Made by a program: the position numbers and the translations under genes
Shown: in pieces, positions 5,037 through 12,712 of the stretch
Position numbering within the stretch: the stretch's first letter is position 1
Layout of the letters: every line of letters starts with the position of its first letter
NCBI RefSeq assembly: GCF_013283785.1
Contig: NZ_JABCPZ010000087.1
Coordinates: 1 to 40,197 of the forward strand
Direction of reading: 5' to 3'
Source of the DNA: Nonomuraea antri
Lineage (GTDB): Bacteria; Actinomycetota; Actinomycetes; Streptosporangiales; Streptosporangiaceae
DNA: 40,197 nt
Notes under the pieces: model-generated
What the model was told of the DNA's origin: nothing
The model's database searches: none
What the model saw: only the letters and a program-made list of their open reading frames with translations

Positions 5037-7722
5037 CGTCGTGGCCGGGCTCGGGGCGTTGCTGCTGCTGGTGACGCTCGTCGGCGGGGTGCCTTACGCG
5101 CTGCTCAGGTTCGTCGGACCGCCCATCACCCCGGAACTGCTCGACCTCAACGTGGTCACCAGCCAGGTGGGGCCGACCACGATCATGGCCGTGCTGGTGC
5201 TGCTGGTCTGGCTGGCCTGGTTCCAGCTGTTCGTGTGCGTGCTGGTCGAGGTGTACGCCGGCGTGCGCAGGGTGGGCATGCCGGCCCGGGTGCCGATGTC
5301 CGGCGGCACCCAGTACGTGGCCAACAAGCTCGTCACCGCGGCGCTGCTGCTGTTCACGGCCGGCGCGGTGGTCGCGCCGATCGCGAAGCTGGGCGCCGCG
5401 CCCGTCGCCCCGCCGGTGACGGCGGTCGCGTACTCCGCGCCGATCGTGGAGCAGACCTTGGAAACGCAGAAGACCAAGAAGGTGTACGTGGTGCAGCCCC
5501 CGCACGGCCGGCACCACGAGAGCCTGTGGGAGATCGCCGAGAAGTGCCTGGGCGACGGGCGGCGCTACCCCGAGATCTACAAGCTCAACCAGGCCAAGGA
5601 GCAGCCCGACGGCAGCCGCCTGCGCATGGCCGACCTGATCAGGCCGGGCTGGGTGCTCGACATGCCGGACGACGCGCGCAACGTGCACATCGTCCCCAAC
5701 GGTCAGTCGCGCGAGCAGACGCTGACCGAGCATCCGGGACGGGCGCACGTGTCACCCTCGGTACGCGCCGAGGCCGCGGAGGACCGGGCCGAGCAGCAGC
5801 GCGAGCAGCGTGCCGAGCAGCGCCGCCAGGAACGCGAGGCCGAGCGGCGCAGGAACGAGGATCGCGGGGCCGACCAGCGCCCGGCCGACCGGCCGCCGTC
5901 CGTCACGCCGGGCGACGACGTCGCGCCCAGCATCCGCGAGCGTTCCGGGCTGGAGTTCGCCGAGATCGCCGCCGCCTCGCTGCTGGCCGCCGGGCTGCTG
6001 GCGGTGCTGGCCACGCGGCGGCGCGAGCAACTGTGGCGGCGGGTGTTCGGCCGCAAGATCGTCCGGCCGCGTGACGACGCCGCCGAGGCCGAGGTGGCGC
6101 TCAGGATGGGCGGCGACGCCCCGGGCGCCAGGATCCTGGACGTCGGGCTCCGGCTGCTCGGCGCCGAACTGGCCGCGCAGCACCGGCTGCCGCCCACCGT
6201 GTACGCGGCCCATCTGTCACCGCGCACGCTCGACCTGTGGATCCATCCGCCCGACGAGTCCCCGCCCGCGCCCTGGACCGCCCAGGACGGGGGCCAGGTC
6301 TGGCGGCTGCCCACGCACGAGGGCCGGCTGCTCGAGGAACAGGTGGGCGGCGCGCCGTACCCGGGGCTGGTCTCCATCGGCACGGACGCGAGCGGCCGGG
6401 TGCTGATCGACCTGGAGGCGGCGCAGGGCCTGATCAACGTGCGCGGCCCGCAGTCCACCGCGGCCCTGGCCGCGCTCGCCGTCGAGCTGGCCACCAACCG
6501 CTGGTCGGACCGAATGCGCATCACGCTGGTCGGGTTCGGCGCCGAGCTGACCGCGATCGCGCCGGACCGCATCAGGGCGGTGGGCGGCCTGGCCGAGGTG
6601 CTGCCCGAGCTGGAGGCGTCGGCCGCGCCCCGGCAGGAGGTGCTGACCGGGCGCGTCTCCGGCAGCTCGCGCGACGCGCACTACCTGCTGTCGGCCGTGG
6701 CGCCGACGCACGAGGAGGCGCGGCGGCTGGCTCTGCTGGCCCGCCACGACATGGCCGGATATGTCGTGACAGGGGATCTCCCGCAGGCCACCTGGACCCT
6801 GGAGATCACCGAGGACGGCAAGGCCAAGCTCGCCGAGCTCGGCTTCGAGGTGACCGCCCAGCTCCTGCCGCGCAGGCACTACCAGGCGCTGATCGACCTG
6901 TTCCGCACCGCGGGACGGCTCGACGGCGAGGCGATCGCCGACCCCGAGCCCCTGGCCGACATGCACCCGCCGGCCGTCGAGATCAGGATGCTCGGCCCGC
7001 TGGAGATCGCCGGGCTCGGCCCGCTGGAGGAAGGCCGCATGGCGCTGGCCACCGAGCTGCTGGTCTACCTGGCCACCCATCCGGGCGGCGTGCATCCGGT
7101 GGTGCTCGGCGGGGTGCTCTGGCCGCGCGGCGTCCAGGACATGGTCAGGGACGCCACCATCGGCAGGGTCGCCGACTGGCTCGGGCCCGAGCACCTGCTC
7201 GTGGACGAGGCGGGCCGGCTCAGGCTGGGCCGCGAGGTGCGTACGGACTGGGCGCTGTTCCGCGAGCTGGTACGCCGCTCGCACGACGACGCGACGGCCC
7301 GCGCCGTCCTGCTGGAGAAGGCGCTGGGCCTGATCAGGGGCCCGCTGCTGAGCACCCGCCCGCAGGGGCGCTACGCCTGGCTGGCCGCCGAGGACCTGGA
7401 GTACGACGTCGCGGCCGGTGTCGCCGACGCCGCGCACCGGCTGTGCGAGCTGCGGCTGGCGCAGGGCGAGCCCGACGCGGCGATCGCGGCCGTGCGCGCG
7501 GCGCTGATGCTGGCCACCGACGACGAAGGGCTCTGGCGCGACCTGCTGCGTGCCACCCACGCCACCGAGGACGTGGTACGCCTGCGCGCCGTCGTCGAGG
7601 GCCTGACCAGGCGCGCCGCCTCGCACCCCTACGGCGGCGGCATGGCGCCGGAGACCGAGGCGCTGATCGACGAACTGCTGCCGTCCTGGCGCATCCACGT
7701 GGTGAGGGAGTCTTCCGCATGA
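4948..7722 (+). CDS. membrane LysM + BTAD (SARP-like) protein of the Tad operon
   Basis: 924-aa protein with unusual architecture. There are three N-terminal transmembrane segments (about residues 29-52, 72-95, 130-150) and a LysM-like domain at about 179-241 (VYVVQPPHG, SLWEIAEKCLGDGRRYPEIYKLN). A charged, Arg/Glu-rich probable coiled coil follows (about 270-310), then a fourth transmembrane segment (about 337-355) and a large cytoplasmic part. Near 676 comes VEIRMLGPLEIAG, the start of the winged-helix/BTAD module of SARP-type regulators. GGAAGGGAG lies 5 nt before the ATG. Placement suggests it senses or anchors to the cell wall and couples this to pilus assembly or gene control. DNA binding is not proven, and BTAD repeats may serve protein-protein contacts. 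Confidence 0.85.
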   Translation: MPTREPARPRGYTGGRRQPVRVPPRRRAGDVVAGLGALLLLVTLVGGVPYALLRFVGPPITPELLDLNVVTSQVGPTTIMAVLVLLVWLAWFQLFVCVLVEVYAGVRRVGMPARVPMSGGTQYVANKLVTAALLLFTAGAVVAPIAKLGAAPVAPPVTAVAYSAPIVEQTLETQKTKKVYVVQPPHGRHHESLWEIAEKCLGDGRRYPEIYKLNQAKEQPDGSRLRMADLIRPGWVLDMPDDARNVHIVPNGQSREQTLTEHPGRAHVSPSVRAEAAEDRAEQQREQRAEQRRQEREAERRRNEDRGADQRPADRPPSVTPGDDVAPSIRERSGLEFAEIAAASLLAAGLLAVLATRRREQLWRRVFGRKIVRPRDDAAEAEVALRMGGDAPGARILDVGLRLLGAELAAQHRLPPTVYAAHLSPRTLDLWIHPPDESPPAPWTAQDGGQVWRLPTHEGRLLEEQVGGAPYPGLVSIGTDASGRVLIDLEAAQGLINVRGPQSTAALAALAVELATNRWSDRMRITLVGFGAELTAIAPDRIRAVGGLAEVLPELEASAAPRQEVLTGRVSGSSRDAHYLLSAVAPTHEEARRLALLARHDMAGYVVTGDLPQATWTLEITEDGKAKLAELGFEVTAQLLPRRHYQALIDLFRTAGRLDGEAIADPEPLADMHPPAVEIRMLGPLEIAGLGPLEEGRMALATELLVYLATHPGGVHPVVLGGVLWPRGVQDMVRDATIGRVADWLGPEHLLVDEAGRLRLGREVRTDWALFRELVRRSHDDATARAVLLEKALGLIRGPLLSTRPQGRYAWLAAEDLEYDVAAGVADAAHRLCELRLAQGEPDAAIAAVRAALMLATDDEGLWRDLLRATHATEDVVRLRAVVEGLTRRAASHPYGGGMAPETEALIDELLPSWRIHVVRESSA

Positions 7723-8330
7723 AACGGGCTCTGCCTGCGGTCCTGACGGTGGTGGCGGCGCTGCTCGCGGCCGGCTGCGGTCAGCAGGAACCGGCGTACA
7801 CGCCGCGCAAGGCGCCGCAGAGCACGCCCGCGTCCGGCTCGCCTACGCCCGCGACCAGCCAGGACCCGGCCGTCAAAACGGTCTGGCTGGGACAGAGGCT
7901 GCGGGTGCGCATCGAACGGGCGAACACCGCCGACCCGCTGCTGAACCTCATGACCGACTACTACCTGAACGTCCGCAAAGCGGTCGCGGTCGGCGACGAC
8001 CGGCGCTACCTGGATGATCTCTCCCTGCCCGTCGCCCGCGACGCGTCGAGCTGGGTCCGGGCCCAGATCGACGGCGACAAGACCCTGCGCGGCGACGCCC
8101 GCCTGTACGACCTGCGGATCAACGGGCCCGTCGACACCGGCGCGCAACTGGAGATGTGCGTGGACGAGACCCGCGTGCGCACGGTCTCCAAGCGCACCGG
8201 CAAGGCGCTGCCCGGCCCCGCCCACTGGCGCGCGGGCCCCTACCTGCAGATCGTGTACGCCCACCGCGACCAGGGCGGCGCCTGGCGGATCCGGTCACTC
8301 GCCTACGACCCGAAGGGGTGCGCCCGATGA
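7719..8330 (+). CDS. Tad-associated lipoprotein, copy 1
   Basis: 203-aa lipoprotein: hydrophobic signal and lipobox LAAGC with the lipidated C20, a Pro/Thr/Ser-rich linker, then a folded domain of about 140 aa containing DYYLNVRKAV, SSWVRAQI and a C-V-D-E-T motif. The length and the ending GxWxIRS resemble NTF2-like folds, which is only an inference. The start overlaps the LysM-BTAD stop (ATGA) and the stop overlaps the next ATG. A paralogue lies at 9352-10023. The function is not recognised; an outer-face partner of the pilus or of the adjacent secreted protein is likely from context. Confidence 0.75.
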   Translation: MKRALPAVLTVVAALLAAGCGQQEPAYTPRKAPQSTPASGSPTPATSQDPAVKTVWLGQRLRVRIERANTADPLLNLMTDYYLNVRKAVAVGDDRRYLDDLSLPVARDASSWVRAQIDGDKTLRGDARLYDLRINGPVDTGAQLEMCVDETRVRTVSKRTGKALPGPAHWRAGPYLQIVYAHRDQGGAWRIRSLAYDPKGCAR

Positions 8331-9265
8331 ACTCCCTGCTCCACGCGCTCGCGGCGGGCCTGCTGCTGCTGAGCCCGGCGGTGGCCGATGACGACGACGA
8401 CAAGGTGACCGGCGAGCGCATCCAGGACAAGGACTCGCGCGGCGTCATCCTGCGCAACTCCAAGATCGTCATCTCCGGCGACGTCAAGGGCGGCAAGAGC
8501 GACGGATACCAGCTCAAGAGCCCCTGCTGGTACGAACCCGGCCTCGACGCCGACGACATGCTCAAGAAGCAGCGCGGCGAACAGGACTACTTCAACGGGA
8601 CCTACGGCAGCGAACGCCGCGACCAGTACGAACAGTTCATCAAGCCGTTCGAGGACGTCAAGGGCAAGCCGGGCCGCTGGTGGACGCCCGCCTTCGACAA
8701 ATCCGACCCCAGAGGCGAGCGCTGCGCGACCGGCCTGCAGGAGTTCCTGTTCGTGCCGCCGGGCACCACCCCGCCCGCCGGCATCACGCTGCGGGAGCTG
8801 GCCGACATCGCCAGGGCCGCGCTGACCGTCCCCGAGCCGGAGATCAAGCTCAGCCCCGACGCCAAGAGCTTCGTCAACCTGCCCACCTGGGTCTGGCTCG
8901 ACGGCATCGGCGAGCCGCGCCGCCAGGTCACCGCCACGCTGCCGGGGATCATGAGCGTGACCGTCGTCGCCACGCTCAAGGACATCACGATCGACCCGGG
9001 CACCACCGCCGACCGGGCCGAGGTGCGCCAGGACGGCTGCGGCGCCTCGGGCCGGCGCTACGTCAAGGGCGCCGAGTTCACCTGCGGCGTCCGATACCTG
9101 CGTGCCTCCATCGATCAGCCGCAGGACAAGTACGTGCTGACCGTGCGCACCAACTGGCCGGTCGAGGTGGCCGACGCGGTGGTGCCGTTCCAGTACGACC
9201 CGGTGGAGCTGGAGACCACGCGCGACGTGCCGGTCGGGGAGATCCAGAGCAACGTCAAGCCTTGA
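8327..9265 (+). CDS. Tad-associated secreted protein, copy 1
   Basis: 312-aa exported protein: short hydrophobic signal peptide (LLHALAAGLLLLSPAVA) followed by an acidic DDDDD stretch. The mature part carries cysteines in KSPCWYEP, GERCATGL, QDGCGASG and FTCGVRY, suggesting disulfides, plus the segment SFVNLPTWVWLDG. It ends VGEIQSNVKP. The ATG overlaps the lipoprotein stop. It is the paralogue of 10020-10967, and the two copies keep the same cysteines and C-terminus. I do not recognise a catalytic motif. Its fixed pairing with a lipoprotein suggests a two-part cell-surface unit. Confidence 0.75.
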   Translation: MNSLLHALAAGLLLLSPAVADDDDDKVTGERIQDKDSRGVILRNSKIVISGDVKGGKSDGYQLKSPCWYEPGLDADDMLKKQRGEQDYFNGTYGSERRDQYEQFIKPFEDVKGKPGRWWTPAFDKSDPRGERCATGLQEFLFVPPGTTPPAGITLRELADIARAALTVPEPEIKLSPDAKSFVNLPTWVWLDGIGEPRRQVTATLPGIMSVTVVATLKDITIDPGTTADRAEVRQDGCGASGRRYVKGAEFTCGVRYLRASIDQPQDKYVLTVRTNWPVEVADAVVPFQYDPVELETTRDVPVGEIQSNVKP

Positions 9266-9330
9266 TGCGCTGTGGTGATGGGGTCGAACCCCGGGTGGGC
9301 GCCTTCGCGTACAGGGAGGAAAGCGAGTGA
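9265..9330 (+). CDS. possible 21-aa ORF between the two gene pairs
   Basis: An ATG overlapping the preceding TGA (TGATG) opens MRCGDGVEPRVGAFAYREESE, ending in a TGA at 9328-9330, 21 nt before the next lipoprotein ATG. It fills most of the 86-nt gap. No homology is recognised and it does not echo the preceding C-terminus, so it may be only an intergenic spacer that happens to be open. Confidence 0.2.
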   Translation: MRCGDGVEPRVGAFAYREESE

Positions 9331-9351
9331 CCCCACCGGAGGGTGCGACCG

Positions 9352-10023
9352 ATGAACGTTGCGCGCATACCCCTGATAGTCGTCGCGGCCGCGCTGGTCC
9401 TGACGGGCTGCGGGCAGGTCGAACGCCCGTACTCGCCGCGTCAGGCGGCGGAGGCCGCAGCCCCGGAGCAGGAGCCGGAGCAGAGCGGCGCCGACGACTA
9501 CAAGCCCGCCGAGCCCGACGCCGGGTCCGGTGATGAGCCGGACACCGCGCTGAAGCCCGGATCCGGCACGCAGACCATCAAGGTCGGCGACGACCTGAAG
9601 CTGCGCATCGAGTGGCCGGACGACCCCGACCCCCGGCTGAAGGTCGCCGCCGAGTACTACGTCGGCACCAGGAAGGCCGTGGTGGAAGGCAAGGACACCT
9701 ACGACCACAACCTCGAACTGGACGCCGCCGTCCGGGCCAGCGACTGGGTCAGAGGGGTCACCGAGGACAACAAGACGTTCCGCGGCGTGGGCCGCATCTA
9801 CGACCTCAAGGTCGTGGCGTCCGTCGGCCGGGGGTCGGAGATCTGGTGGTGCGTGGACGAGACCGGCATGCGCCTGATCGACGCGACCACCGGCAAGGCG
9901 ATCAGGCCGCAGCCCGTGTGGACGCGCGAGCAGTACGGCGAGGGCGTCGCGGCCCGCCGCGGCGATGACGGCGTCTGGCAGATCAGGATGTTCACCCCGG
10001 GAGCCGAGGGGTGCACCCGATGA
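9352..10023 (+). CDS. Tad-associated lipoprotein, copy 2
   Basis: 223-aa lipoprotein paralogous to 7719-8330. Signal peptide and lipobox LVLTGC (C20), the shared GQ-x-x-x-PYSPRQA start of the mature protein, a longer Glu/Pro-rich linker, then the same domain with AEYYVGTRKAV, SDWVRGV, the conserved C-V-D-E-T and a final WQIRMF. I chose the ATG at 9352 because GGAGGG lies 8 nt upstream. The stop overlaps the next ATG. The pair structure lipoprotein-secreted protein is therefore duplicated in tandem, and both copies appear intact. Confidence 0.75.
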   Translation: MNVARIPLIVVAAALVLTGCGQVERPYSPRQAAEAAAPEQEPEQSGADDYKPAEPDAGSGDEPDTALKPGSGTQTIKVGDDLKLRIEWPDDPDPRLKVAAEYYVGTRKAVVEGKDTYDHNLELDAAVRASDWVRGVTEDNKTFRGVGRIYDLKVVASVGRGSEIWWCVDETGMRLIDATTGKAIRPQPVWTREQYGEGVAARRGDDGVWQIRMFTPGAEGCTR

Positions 10024-10967
10024 GGACACTGATCGCGCTGCTCATGTCCGGCGCCCTGGCGCTCACTCCCGCCGCCGATCCCACCACGGCCCCCACCCCC
10101 GAGGCAGGCGACACGTCGGTCTCCGGCCGGCAGGAGGGGAAGAACGTGACGGTCAACGTGGGATCCCAGATCAGGTTCCGCGGCGACGGCGTCGAGGGCG
10201 GCACCGGCGACGGCTACCGGCTCAAGAGCCCCTGCTGGTACGAGCCGTTCCTGAACGCGGAAGACATGATCAAGTTCAGGACCGATCCCCGTACCCATCG
10301 CAACGAGATCGCCAACCACGAGGAACGCTTCAACGAGGCCAACCAGCCGTTCCTGGACAAGAAGGGACAGGAAGGGCTGTGGTGGTCGTCCGCCTACGAC
10401 ACCGCCGACCCCAAGGGCGCGTCGTGCTGGGCGGGCCTGCCGCTGTTCGTGTTCGTGCCGCCGAACGACACCCCGCCGCTCGGGATCACCCCGGCGATGC
10501 TCGCCGAGATCGCCCGAGGACGGCTCACCGTGCCCGAACACAAGATCACGCTGAGCCCGGACGCCAAGAGCTTCGTGAACCTGCCGACCTGGGTCGCGGT
10601 GGACGGCATCCAGCAGCCGCGCAGGACGCTGACCGCGGAGATCCCCGGACGGCTGAGCGTGACCGTGGTGGCCACGCTGAAGGAGATCAGGATCGACTCC
10701 GGCACCACCGGCGAACGCGCCGAGGTGCGCGAGGACGGCTGCGGCACCTCCGGCCGCCGGTTCGCCAAGGGCGCGGAGTTCACCTGCGGCGTGCGGTACC
10801 TGCGGGCGTCGATCGACCAGCCGCGCGAGGCGTACACGATGAGCGTGACGACCGTCTGGCCGGTCGAGGTGGCCGGCGACGCGGCCGGTCTGACGTTCAC
10901 CCCGATCCAGGTGGAGGCCACCAGGGACGTGCAGGTCGGCGAGATCCAGAGCAACGTCCGGCCGTGA
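10020..10967 (+). CDS. Tad-associated secreted protein, copy 2
   Basis: 315-aa exported protein paralogous to 8327-9265. Signal peptide MRTLIALLMSGALALTPA, a Thr/Pro-rich stretch, then the shared body: YRLKSPCWYEP, KSFVNLPTWVAVDG, EDGCGTSG and FTCGVRYLRASIDQP. It ends VGEIQSNVRP and its 3' end is tandemly duplicated downstream. The start overlaps the lipoprotein stop (ATGA). Conservation of cysteines and of the C-terminal decapeptide between the two copies argues for selection. Specific function unknown. Confidence 0.75.
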   Translation: MRTLIALLMSGALALTPAADPTTAPTPEAGDTSVSGRQEGKNVTVNVGSQIRFRGDGVEGGTGDGYRLKSPCWYEPFLNAEDMIKFRTDPRTHRNEIANHEERFNEANQPFLDKKGQEGLWWSSAYDTADPKGASCWAGLPLFVFVPPNDTPPLGITPAMLAEIARGRLTVPEHKITLSPDAKSFVNLPTWVAVDGIQQPRRTLTAEIPGRLSVTVVATLKEIRIDSGTTGERAEVREDGCGTSGRRFAKGAEFTCGVRYLRASIDQPREAYTMSVTTVWPVEVAGDAAGLTFTPIQVEATRDVQVGEIQSNVRP

Positions 10968-11020
10968 GGCGCGTGCGGGTCGGCGAGATCCAGAGCGACG
11001 TCCGGCCGTGAGGCGCGTGC
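10934..11020 (+). repeat. 44-nt duplication of the secreted-protein 3' end with its stop
   Basis: 10934-10976 and 10978-11020 are near-identical: GGTCGGCGAGATCCAGAGC, then A or G, then the stop codon and GGCGCGTGC. The duplication creates an ORF from a GTG at 10964 that overlaps the parent TGA (GTGA) and encodes MRRVRVGEIQSDVRP, a copy of the parental C-terminus VGEIQSNVRP. The near identity means the event is recent or maintained. Confidence 0.9.
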
Positions 11021-11029
11021 CGCTCGGGC

Positions 11030-11461
11030 TCAGGCGATGACGGCGGCCAGCGGCGCCAGCTCGGGCTGCTCGGCCGCCTCGGCCAGCACTTCCTTCAGCA
11101 CCGCGTCGTGCGTGGGCCCGGCCGCCGCGAGCAGGTCGCGCCCGGCCTGGGTGACCTCCGAGTAGATGCCGCGCCGGTCGTCCTCGCACAGGTAGCGGCG
11201 GAGCAGGCCGCGGTTCTCCAGCCGGGTGACCAGGCGCGTGGTGGCGCTCTGGCTCAGCACGACGGCGCGGGCCAGCTGCTGCATGCGCATGTGCCAGCCG
11301 TCTTGACGGCCGAGCACGTCGAGCACGGTGTATTCGCTCACACTCAGCTCGTGCTGCCTCTGCAGCGCCTTCTCCAGTCTGTCCTCGATTTTCGCGTGCA
11401 GCGCGGCCAGCGTCCGCCAGCCCTGGGCGCGCGCCTCGACGGCGTCGTCGGCGATGGGCAT
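11030..11461 (-). CDS. MarR-family transcriptional regulator
   Basis: 143-aa MarR-type dimeric winged-helix protein. The wHTH runs from about residue 40 (LSVSEYTVLDVLG) through the recognition helix (SQSATTRLVTRLENRGLL, about 70-87) and the wing (EDDRRGIYSEVT). GAGGAAGG lies about 6 nt before the ATG. It is divergent from an MFS transporter, with a 39-bp palindrome in the 90-nt gap. It probably represses both genes and is released by a small ligand exported by the transporter. Confidence 0.9.
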   Translation of the reverse strand: MPIADDAVEARAQGWRTLAALHAKIEDRLEKALQRQHELSVSEYTVLDVLGRQDGWHMRMQQLARAVVLSQSATTRLVTRLENRGLLRRYLCEDDRRGIYSEVTQAGRDLLAAAGPTHDAVLKEVLAEAAEQPELAPLAAVIA

Positions 11462-11493
11462 GTGACACCTTCCTCGGCATGGTTGTATGTTCA

Positions 11494-11532
11494 GTTAGTC
11501 GGCGTGTGCAAATAATGCTCACGCTCACTAAC
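11494..11532. promoter_or_regulatory. 39-bp palindrome, probable MarR operator
   Basis: Left arm GTTAGTCGGCGTGTGC (11494-11509) and right arm GCTCACGCTCACTAAC (11517-11532) match at 13 of 16 positions, around an A/T-only heptamer AAATAAT. It lies midway between the divergent marR and MFS starts and would cover both promoters. The length could hold two MarR dimers. Confidence 0.65.
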
Positions 11533-11551
11533 GTCGTCTGAGGAGTATTCT

Positions 11552-12709
11552 ATGCCTCTCGCCCTGTTCGCCCTCGCGATCAGCGCCTTCGGCATCGGGA
11601 CCACCGAGTTCATCATCAACGGACTGCTGCCCGAACTGGCCGCCGACTTCAGCGTGACGATCCCGGCCGCCGGCCTCCTCGTGTCGGGATACGCGCTCGG
11701 CGTGGCCGTCGGCGGGCCGCCGCTGACCATGCTCGGCGGCCGGCTGTCGCGCAAGACCATGTTGTTGTCGCTGATGGTGCTGTTCATCGCGGGCAACCTG
11801 CTGTCGGCGCTGGCCCCCTCGTACGGGGTGCTGATGGTCGGACGCTTCCTGGCCGCCTTCGCCCACGGCGCCTACTTCGGCGTCGGCTCGGTGGTGGCCG
11901 CCGACCTGGTCGCGCCGCAGAAGCGGGCCAGCGCGATCGCCCTGATGTTCACCGGCCTGACCCTCGCGAACGTGCTCGGCGTGCCGCTGGGCACCTGGAT
12001 CGGGCAGGCGTTCGGCTGGCGGGCCACGTTCTGGGTGGTCGTCGCCATCGGGATCGTCGGGCTGATCGGCGTCCTGGCCCTGGTGCCCGCGCAACCGCGG
12101 CCGACCGGCGGCGGCGTGCTGCGCGAACTGGCCACGTTCCGCTCGGCCGGGGTCTGGCTGGCGCTGGCGATGACCGTGTTCGGATTCGCGCCGGTCTTCG
12201 CGGTGATCACGTTCATCGCCCCGATCATGACCGGCGTCGGCGGCTTCTCGCCCGGCGCGGTGCCGGTGGTCATGGCGCTGTTCGGGGTCGGGCTCGTGGT
12301 CGGCAACCTGATCGGCGGCCGGCTCGCCGACCGCGCCGTCATGCCGAGCATCTACGGCTCGGTGGCCCTGCTCACGCTGCTGGCCGTGGCGGTCGCGCTG
12401 GTGGCGGGCCACCAGGTCGCCTTCGTGGTGGCCATCACGCTGTTCGGGGTGGCCGCGTTCGCCACCGTCCCGCCGCTGCAGACCCGCGTGCTGGACGCCG
12501 CGGCCGGCGCGCCGACGCTGGCCTCGGCGGCCAACATCGGCGCGTTCAACCTCGGCAACGCGATCGGCTCGTTCGCCGCCGGCCTGACCATCGACGCCGG
12601 GCTCGGCTACACCGCCCCGGCCTGGACCGCGGCCCTGCTCGGCCTCACCGGCCTCGCCGTCGCCGGCCTGGCCGGCCTCCAGGCCCGCCGCCTGGTCCCG
12701 GCCGCCTGA
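11552..12709 (+). CDS. MFS transporter, DHA1 drug-efflux type
   Basis: 385-aa protein with about 12 hydrophobic segments. Near the N-terminus is SAFGIGTTEFIINGLLPELA, typical of the AraJ/chloramphenicol-efflux branch of DHA1 antiporters. The loop 2-3 motif GGRLSRK and LMVGRFLAAFAHGAYFGVG are also typical. AGGAG lies 6 nt before the ATG. A proton-driven exporter of an unknown small molecule, likely controlled by the divergent MarR. It ends 3 nt from the convergent gene at 12713. Confidence 0.9.
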   Translation: MPLALFALAISAFGIGTTEFIINGLLPELAADFSVTIPAAGLLVSGYALGVAVGGPPLTMLGGRLSRKTMLLSLMVLFIAGNLLSALAPSYGVLMVGRFLAAFAHGAYFGVGSVVAADLVAPQKRASAIALMFTGLTLANVLGVPLGTWIGQAFGWRATFWVVVAIGIVGLIGVLALVPAQPRPTGGGVLRELATFRSAGVWLALAMTVFGFAPVFAVITFIAPIMTGVGGFSPGAVPVVMALFGVGLVVGNLIGGRLADRAVMPSIYGSVALLTLLAVAVALVAGHQVAFVVAITLFGVAAFATVPPLQTRVLDAAAGAPTLASAANIGAFNLGNAIGSFAAGLTIDAGLGYTAPAWTAALLGLTGLAVAGLAGLQARRLVPAA

Positions 12710-12712
12710 CGC

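Noticed and set aside
9798..11528. Long minus-strand frame across the secreted-protein genes and marR
   Set aside because: Antisense to well-supported secreted-protein genes and out of frame with MarR; composition is not protein-like.
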